Below the pieces are notes generated by a model that saw only the letters and a program-made list of their open reading frames with translations, searched no databases and was not told the DNA's origin. A stretch of 39,735 bases of DNA. Origin: Methylobacterium gregans. GTDB lineage: Bacteria; Pseudomonadota; Alphaproteobacteria; Rhizobiales; Beijerinckiaceae. Below, piece by piece: positions 34,999 to 39,735 of the stretch. Where the stretch lies: assembly GCF_022179245.1 (NCBI RefSeq), contig NZ_BPQM01000040.1, positions 1-39,735 of the forward strand, read 5' to 3'. Numbering within the stretch: position 1 is the stretch's first letter; every line of letters begins with the position of its first letter. A program made the translations under genes and the position numbers.

Positions 34999-35456
34999 CT
35001 AGACGCGGATGAGCGGGATGCTGGCGTCGTCGGTCGCGAGATCCCCGGACGTCTGGGGACGCCGGATGATCTCGCGCCCGGCGCGGGCGGCCTCCGCGAA
35101 GGTCCCGACGGCGTCGGCGAGCTGCGGGACGTCGAGACCGGCCGTGGCCAGATCGACGATCTGGACGACGCCGCCCTCGGGCGCATCGAGGGCGAGGCGC
35201 ACGCCTCCGGTCCGGTCCCAGTGGTAGTTGTGCCGCAGCATCAGCTCGTAGAGGGCGCTCCGGTCCCGGCCGGGGGCGTCCCGAGCTCGCAGCTCAGGAC
35301 GACCTTGCCCCGATCCTCGGCGAGATCGACGAGGACCGACAGCGCGTCGTTGATCGCGATTCCCCAGGTCCCGGCCTCCGGGAAGGCGGTGATGCCGAGG
35401 GGATCGAGCACGGGCCCGAGCCGTGTGATCAAATCCCCGATCTGCTCTGCGCGCAT
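34999..35456 (-). pseudogene. CesT-family type III secretion chaperone, frameshifted
   Basis: The N-terminal half (MRAEQIGDLITRLGPVLDPL, GTWGIAINDALSVLVDLAED) and the C-terminal half (LYELMLRHNYHWDRTGGVRL, TAGLDVPQLADAVGTF) together make a typical class I secretion chaperone of about 150 aa (CesT/Tir-chaperone fold). They lie in two frames: the first reads to a stop near 35457-35507 in-frame codon count and ends around 35241, and the second resumes near 35260. Adding one C to the run of five at 35272-35276 joins them through GTPPGRDRSALYELM. The start ATG at 35456 is the family-like one. As written the gene is broken. Confidence 0.65.
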
Positions 35457-35661
35457 CAACTTCGCTCCCGTCGCTGCCCGACGAGCTAGCACGCTGCCCG
35501 AAGGCAACCTGTGCCGTTCAGGGCAAGGGCCGGTGCCGGCAGCGCCCGGTTCGCGGATGCCGGACGGACAGCCTCCGCCATCCGCCGGGTGCAGCCGCGG
35601 GATGCGGGGGCGCTCCGGCCGCGTGCGGTAGCCGGCCGGGGCGCGTGCTGCGTCGCGGCAC

Positions 35662-36399
35662 TCAGGTGCCAGGTGCGGCCCCCGCGCTCGCCGCGCGCCC
35701 CGCGCGCAACTCGGCCAACGAGGCGCGCTGGCGCCCGTCCGCCCCGAGATTCTCCGGCGCGAGCCAGGCCACGAAGGCGTCCCGCACCCGCGGCCACTCG
35801 GCGTCGGTGATCGAGAACCACGCCGTGTCGCGCGAGCGGCCCTTCACCACGACGGCGTTGCGGAAGATGCCCTCGAAGGTGAAGCCGAGGCGCAAAGCCG
35901 CCGCGCGCGAGGGCGCGTTGAGGCTGTCGCATTTCCACTCGTAGCGCCGGTAGCCGAGGTCGAAGGCGCGGGTCATCATCAGGGCCATCGCCTCGGTCGC
36001 GGCCGCCGTGCGGGCGAGCGCCGGCCCGAAATGGAGATGGCCGACCTCGATGCTGCCGTTGGCCGGGTCGATCCGCAGGTAGCTCGCGAGCCCCAGCGCC
36101 CGGCCCTCCGGGTCGCAGACCGCGAAGAACAGCGGGTCCGCCGCCGCGGCGGCCGGCTCCAGCGCGGCCCGGTAGGCGGTCGCGCTCGCGGGCATCTCGC
36201 CGCCGAGATAGGTCCAGCCGCGCGTGTCGGGCGCGGAGGCGTAGGCGGCGAACAGGTCGTCTGCGTGCCGGCCGGGATCGAGCGGCTCGAGCCGGCAGGT
36301 CCGGCCGACCATCGCGATCCGGGGCGGCAGCGGGCGCGGCGTCCAATCCGGCAGGGCCGGGCCGATCGGCTGGCCGAAGGCGTTGCGGCGGGCGCTCAC
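35662..36399 (-). CDS. GNAT N-acetyltransferase (RimJ/RimL-like)
   Basis: An acetyl-CoA-dependent acetyltransferase of 245 aa. The N-terminus MSARRNAFGQPIGPALPDWT and RPLPPRIAMVGRTCRLEPLD lead into a RimJ/RimL-type GNAT fold. SIEVGHLHFGPALARTAAAT carries the acetyl-CoA loop region, and YRRYEWKCDSLNAPSRAAAL then RLGFTFEGIFRNAVVVKGR form the family ending. Similar proteins commonly follow PaiB-type genes. The GTG start overlaps the paiB stop by 4 bases (GTGA), so they are translationally coupled. The target amine is unknown. Confidence 0.88.
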   Translation of the reverse strand: MSARRNAFGQPIGPALPDWTPRPLPPRIAMVGRTCRLEPLDPGRHADDLFAAYASAPDTRGWTYLGGEMPASATAYRAALEPAAAAADPLFFAVCDPEGRALGLASYLRIDPANGSIEVGHLHFGPALARTAAATEAMALMMTRAFDLGYRRYEWKCDSLNAPSRAAALRLGFTFEGIFRNAVVVKGRSRDTAWFSITDAEWPRVRDAFVAWLAPENLGADGRQRASLAELRAGRAASAGAAPGT

Positions 36400-37025
36400 C
36401 GGGCCGCCCTCGCCACGAGCGCGGCGACCGGATCGGCCGGACCGCCCTCCCCCGTCAGGCCGGCGACGACGCCCGCGCGGTCGGCCTCCGAGCGGTTCTG
36501 GCTCATCTTCCACTTTCCGGCGATCCGGGTGATCGCGATCTCGACCCCGACGATGCCGCGGATCTGCGCCGCCGTGAACGCCTCGGGCGCGTCGGAGACC
36601 GCCCAGGGCTCGGGCCGGGCGGCCTCGCGCGCCGCCGTCAGATCCTCGATCTGACGGCGCAGCCAGCCCGCCTCCTCGATGACGCGCGGCCGGCCCCAGA
36701 CCTGGACGGTCGCGTAGTTCCAAGTCGGCACCACGCGGCCCGTCTCGCGCTTGGTGGCGTACCAGGAGGGCGTGACGTAGGCCTGAGGCCCCTGGAACAC
36801 GCAGAGGCATTCCTCCACCGCGGCGAGCTCCCGCCATTGCGGATTGGGCCGGGCAAGATGGGCGCGCAGCGTTCCGTGCCCGCCATCCTCGTCGAGCAGG
36901 AACGGGATCGGGTTCGCCTGGAGGCCGCCGGGGCCCGCGCTGACGAGGAGGCCGAGCGGGTGGGCGCGGACCAGGGCGGCCAGAGCCTCCGGGTCGTCCT
37001 CCTGAAAGTGCGGTGGCTGGTACAT
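36396..37025 (-). CDS. paiB: PaiB-type FMN-binding protein
   Basis: A 209-aa protein of the PaiB (FMN-binding negative transcriptional regulator) family with a split-barrel flavin fold. Markers are MYQPPHFQEDDPEALAALVR, GLQANPIPFLLDEDGG, HLARPNPQW, TPSWYATKRETGRVVPTWNY and the C-terminal GKWKMSQNRSEADRAGVVAG. In Bacillus, PaiA/PaiB influence sporulation and degradative-enzyme genes. Here it is coupled to a GNAT (PaiA is also a GNAT polyamine acetyltransferase) and divergent from a MocR regulator. That arrangement suggests the MocR protein controls the pair. Confidence 0.9.
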   Translation of the reverse strand: MYQPPHFQEDDPEALAALVRAHPLGLLVSAGPGGLQANPIPFLLDEDGGHGTLRAHLARPNPQWRELAAVEECLCVFQGPQAYVTPSWYATKRETGRVVPTWNYATVQVWGRPRVIEEAGWLRRQIEDLTAAREAARPEPWAVSDAPEAFTAAQIRGIVGVEIAITRIAGKWKMSQNRSEADRAGVVAGLTGEGGPADPVAALVARAAR

Positions 37026-37090
37026 GAGAAGGTGCGGTCTCCGAACGCTGTCGAGCCCGAGGATTGACGGCCAGGCGGTCCGGCGAAAAG

Positions 37091-37111
37091 GTCCGTTTTT
37101 CGATATCGGAC
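37091..37111. promoter_or_regulatory. Inverted repeat between paiB and mocR-type gene
   Basis: GTCCG and CGGAC frame an 11-base spacer that contains the palindrome CGATATCG, in the 100-base divergent region just upstream of the MocR-type start. A plausible operator for autoregulation and control of paiB-GNAT. Confidence 0.35.
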
Positions 37112-37125
37112 TGGGCCAATTCGGT

Positions 37126-38634
37126 ATGGACAGGCGCCGACCCACGCGCGGCCCTCTGCTCTTCGGGTTCGGGTTCGACCCGGAGGGCGCGCAGCCCCTG
37201 CACGCGCAACTGCGCGACGCCCTGCGCGACGCGATCCTGGCCCGGCGGCTCGCCCCGGGAGACCGGATCCCGGCCTCGCGGGTGCTGGCTGCCGATCTCC
37301 GATGCGCGCGCGGCACGGTCCTGCTCGCGCTCGAACAGCTCGCCGCGGAGGGCTACGTCGTCGCCCGGACCGGCTCGGGGACCCGGGTGGCAGCCGCCCT
37401 GCCGGAGGATCTCCTCGCGCAGGCCGCGCCCAGCCGCCCCGCGCCGGCCGGCCCGCCGGTCCTCTCGCGCCGCGGCGCGGCGCTCACCGCCGCCCCCGCG
37501 CCGGACTACCTCGCCCCGCGCTCCGCGCCCGGCGCCTTCGCGCTCGGCCGACCGGCGCTCGACGCCTTCCCGCATGCGCTGTTCGCCAAGCTGCTCCACG
37601 CCGAGGGGCGCGCGCTCGCGGAGAGCGTGCCGACGGCCCTGGGCCATCCGGACCTGCGCCGGGCGATCGCCGCCTATCTGGCCGCCGGGCGCGGCGTCAC
37701 CTGCGATCCCGAGGCCGTGATCGTGACGAGCGGCATCCGGCAGAGCCTGCGCCTGCTCGCCCGATTGCTGCTGGATCCCGGCGAGGCCGCCTTCGTGGAG
37801 GAGCCGGGCTTTCCCGGCATCGCGCTGGCGCTCGCGGAAGCCGGCCTGCGGACCGTGCCGGTATCCGTCGAGTCCGGGGGCTTCGCGATCGGACGGGCGC
37901 GGGTCCTCGATCCGGGCGCGCGGCTGGCCGTGGTGACGCCCGCCCAGCACTACCCGCTCGGCCACGCGATGAGCCTCGAGAACCGGCTCGACCTGCTCGC
38001 CTGGGCGGAGGCGCGCGACGCCTGGATCGTCGAGGACGATTACGACGGCGCCTACCGGTATGCCGGCCGGCCGCTCGCGCCGCTGCGCAGCCTCGATCGC
38101 AGCGGGCGCGTCGTCTATGTCGGCACCTTCTCGAAGGTGCTGACGCCGGCGCTGCAGTTCAGCTACCTCGTCCTGCCGGACGGCCTCGCGGAGCCGGTCC
38201 GCCGGGCGCTGGCCGAGCTGGGCGCGGCGCCGGCGCTTCTCGGCCAGCTCGCCCTCGCGCGCTTCATCGAGGAAGGCCATTTCGCCGCCCACCTGCGGCG
38301 CACCCGGCGTCTCTACGCCCTGCGGCAGGAGGCGCTGGTCGCGGCGGCACGCGCGCATGCCGACTGGCTCGACGTCGCGCCGATGCAGGGCGGGATGCAT
38401 CTCGTCGCCCGGCCCGGACCCCGCTGGCCAGCGGGCCTCGACGACCGGGCCGCGACCGCCGCGTGCGCGCGGGCGGGGGTCGCGGCGGTCGGACTCTCGG
38501 CCTACCGGGCGAGGCCCGGCGGCGCGCCGGGCCTGCTCCTCGGCTACGCCGCCGTGCCGGAGCGCGCCGTCGCGCCGGCCGTGCGGCAGCTCGTGCGGGC
38601 GCTTGCGGGTACGGATCTCACGCCGGCGGCGTGA
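37126..38634 (+). CDS. MocR-family regulator (GntR HTH plus aminotransferase domain)
   Basis: A transcription factor of 502 aa. It joins an N-terminal GntR winged helix (about 23-90, QPLHAQLRDALRDAILARRL, GDRIPASRVLAADL, RGTVLLALEQLAAEGYVVAR) to a class I aminotransferase-like PLP domain. PLP-site features include PTALGHPDLRRAIAAYL, VTSGIRQSLRL, TPAQHYPLG, VEDDYDGAYRY and Lys337 in GTFSKVLTPALQ. Family members such as PdxR, GabR and TauR sense PLP or amines and regulate a divergent operon. The ATG at 37126 was chosen for the family-like N-terminus; an upstream in-frame start adds 34 poor residues. Its 3' end overlaps the cupredoxin gene tail to tail by 17 bases. Confidence 0.93.
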   Translation: MDRRRPTRGPLLFGFGFDPEGAQPLHAQLRDALRDAILARRLAPGDRIPASRVLAADLRCARGTVLLALEQLAAEGYVVARTGSGTRVAAALPEDLLAQAAPSRPAPAGPPVLSRRGAALTAAPAPDYLAPRSAPGAFALGRPALDAFPHALFAKLLHAEGRALAESVPTALGHPDLRRAIAAYLAAGRGVTCDPEAVIVTSGIRQSLRLLARLLLDPGEAAFVEEPGFPGIALALAEAGLRTVPVSVESGGFAIGRARVLDPGARLAVVTPAQHYPLGHAMSLENRLDLLAWAEARDAWIVEDDYDGAYRYAGRPLAPLRSLDRSGRVVYVGTFSKVLTPALQFSYLVLPDGLAEPVRRALAELGAAPALLGQLALARFIEEGHFAAHLRRTRRLYALRQEALVAAARAHADWLDVAPMQGGMHLVARPGPRWPAGLDDRAATAACARAGVAAVGLSAYRARPGGAPGLLLGYAAVPERAVAPAVRQLVRALAGTDLTPAA

Positions 38635-39106
38635 GGATCAGCTTGCCGACGAAGGGCGCGTTCTGCTTCGTGGTGCCGGTGCAGGCGAAGTCGTGCTCGC
38701 CCGCCGGCAGAGTGCGCAGGCGCAACGTACCCTTGCCGTTCTGCTTGACCAGATAGCCCTTCTCGCTCGCCACGTGGACGAGGTCGCCGTCGGCGTGCAG
38801 CACCCGGGCGTTCTCGAACTGGCCGGGCGCGGTGATGGTCACCGGCGTCTTGGCGGAGCTGACCACCCGGATCTCAACGTTGGTATCGGCCGGCAGGCGC
38901 AGCTCCGCGGGGGCGCAGACCGGCTTGCCGTCCTGCTCGTTGATCGTCAGTTCGACCGGCGGCATCACGTCGGTGGCGGGTTTCGGCAGCGGCTTCGACT
39001 GCTCGGCCGAGGCGGGCGCGGCCAGCGCCGTGAACAGGCCGCCGGCCAGCAGGGCTCCGGCAAGGGCTCCGGCCAGGGTTCCGGCACGCCGGGGGGGAAA
39101 TCGCAT
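38618..39106 (-). CDS. Exported cupredoxin-like protein
   Basis: A 162-aa protein with an N-terminal signal peptide (LAGALAGALLAGGLFTALAA, cleavage after ASA at about 34). The mature domain is about 125 residues of beta-sandwich pattern (PPVELTINEQDGKPV, LRLPADTNVEIRVVSSAKTP, GTLRLRTLPAGEHDFACTGT, APFVGKLILTPPA), like EfeO-type cupredoxin domains. A canonical type I copper site is not obvious: Cys64 and Cys142 and two histidines are present, but not in the usual spacing. A role with metal uptake or as an adhesion domain is possible. The 3' end overlaps the MocR-type gene. Confidence 0.75.
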   Translation of the reverse strand: MRFPPRRAGTLAGALAGALLAGGLFTALAAPASAEQSKPLPKPATDVMPPVELTINEQDGKPVCAPAELRLPADTNVEIRVVSSAKTPVTITAPGQFENARVLHADGDLVHVASEKGYLVKQNGKGTLRLRTLPAGEHDFACTGTTKQNAPFVGKLILTPPA

Positions 39107-39414
39107 CGCGTCCGCTCCGTCTCTCGGGATGAACTCTCAGGATAAAATCCGTGCAGACAGTCCCGTGGGGCGCCGTCCGGTTCCGGCGCGCGACGCGCCG
39201 CCGCGCGTCGCAGGCTCCGTCGCGCAGCGTCCGACCGCGCGGGTCGATCCGTTCGCCGTCTCGCGCGTTGGCGACGCGCGCCGGTGCATGGGCCAGGAGC
39301 ATGGGCCAGGAGGTGGCAAGGACGTGTTATGACACGGCGACGCACCCGCGCCGGACGCGGATCGACGGAAACCGGCCGCCCTGCCGCGGCCCCATGGAGA
39401 CGGAAAGACACTGC
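39107..39414. other. Intergenic region between cupredoxin and CYTH genes
   Basis: About 300 bases of divergent intergenic DNA with no recognisable gene. It presumably holds both promoters. The only feature noticed is local direct repetition (CATGGGCCAGGAG around 39287-39312). Confidence 0.4.
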
Positions 39415-39735
39415 ATGAGCGCGCCGCGCGAGGTCGAGCTGAAACTGGAATGCGTCGGGCCGGATCTGTCCGCCCTGGCGAAGCACCCGTTGCTCCAGGG
39501 GGCACCCGAGCCCCGGCTCATCGTCTCCACCTATTTCGACACCGCGGACCAGGACCTGCGCGCGGCCGGGCTGACGCTCCGGGTCCGGCGCAAGGGCGAG
39601 ACCTTTGTGCAGACCGTGAAGTCCGGCGAGGGCGGGGTCGGCCTGTTCGACCGGGCCGAGTGGGAGGTGCCGGTCGCGGGCGAGACGCCGGACCGGGAGG
39701 CCTTCGCCGACACGCCGTGGACCGGCGTGTCGGCG
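39415..39735 (+). CDS. CYTH-domain triphosphatase, cut by window end
   Basis: The first 107 codons of a CYTH (triphosphate tunnel metalloenzyme) protein. The ExExK motif EVELKLE starts at residue 6, followed by STYFDTADQDLRAAGLTLRV with the YFDT signature, RRKGETFVQTVKSG, and DRAEWEVPV. In proteobacteria such proteins hydrolyse inorganic tripolyphosphate or act in adenylate/thiamine-triphosphate chemistry, and many have a C-terminal CHAD domain that would lie beyond the window. The ATG at 39415 was preferred for its family-like start, but an in-frame ATG at 39394 would add 7 residues. Incomplete at the 3' end. Confidence 0.9.
   Translation, partial: MSAPREVELKLECVGPDLSALAKHPLLQGAPEPRLIVSTYFDTADQDLRAAGLTLRVRRKGETFVQTVKSGEGGVGLFDRAEWEVPVAGETPDREAFADTPWTGVSA

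Noticed and set aside
35241..35300. Programmed -1 ribosomal frameshift in the chaperone gene
   Set aside because: The C run is not in a proper X-XXY-YYZ slippery arrangement for the reading frame, and a one-base indel in the run explains the break more simply.
34183..35631. 482-codon plus-strand open frame opposite the chaperone/effector pair
   Set aside because: Its translation has no recognisable domain, while the minus strand gives CesT-like and helical protein sequence with a ribosome site. It is a GC-driven shadow.
36400..38400. Long minus-strand frame extending upstream from the GNAT gene across paiB and the MocR-type gene
   Set aside because: Only the segment from the GTG at 36399 shows family sequence. 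The rest is antisense to well-supported genes.

Overview
The window looks like a chromosomal segment of a very GC-rich alphaproteobacterium of the Hyphomicrobiales (Rhizobiales), most likely Methylobacterium or a close relative. This rests on the flagellin/flbT/flaF trio, the argD-argF-hslO order and the overall codon bias. The genus is an inference, because no rRNA or species-specific marker is present. Most of the window is ordinary core metabolism. The unusual parts are a possible type III secretion chaperone/effector pair, a hydrolase/dehydrogenase-subunit fusion, a secreted repeat protein and a remnant methyltransferase gene beside an AT-rich patch.

Layout. 1-3300: a very large flagellin (755 aa, minus strand) with a duplicated surface module, then its regulators flbT (plus) and flaF (minus). 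3480-5070: three small membrane or exported proteins and a metallophosphoesterase. 5197-5271: tRNA-Gly(CCC). 5770-9147: an acyltransferase-3 membrane protein, and a thiolase plus short-chain dehydrogenase operon for acyl-CoA metabolism. 9551-10966: a D-2-hydroxyacid FAD dehydrogenase. 11039-13614: a secreted protein with a duplicated motif, then a cytochrome b561 and Tat-lipoprotein molybdopterin oxidoreductase pair. 13968-15063: a YdcZ/DUF606-type transporter, an AT-rich patch and an FkbM methyltransferase remnant. 15313-17390: a secreted peptide, a lipase-like hydrolase and a GFA/CENP-V zinc protein.

17578-24662 is the arginine/polyamine block. On the plus strand it holds apaG, argE and a translationally coupled speG. 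On the minus strand it holds argD, argF and hslO, with a good sigma-70 promoter and a hairpin leader before argD. A secreted R/G-rich protein with four YGSPEYRR repeats lies between the two halves. 24934-26156 is a RidA-family protein coupled to a glycerophosphodiester phosphodiesterase.

26166-30274: a GMC flavoprotein dehydrogenase, overlapped by a gene that fuses an alpha/beta hydrolase to a gluconate-2-dehydrogenase subunit-3 domain, and a divergent 2-hydroxyacid dehydrogenase. Together these suggest sugar or alcohol oxidation linked to lactone hydrolysis. 30285-33183: a FemAB-like protein, an M20 amidohydrolase and a glutathione peroxidase in one probable operon. 33326-35456: a small secreted protein behind an EcfG-like promoter, then the chaperone/effector pair, in which each gene lacks one base in a C run. 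35662-38634: a GNAT-paiB operon divergent from a MocR-type regulator. 38618-39735: a cupredoxin-like exported protein and the start of a CYTH triphosphatase gene cut by the window end.
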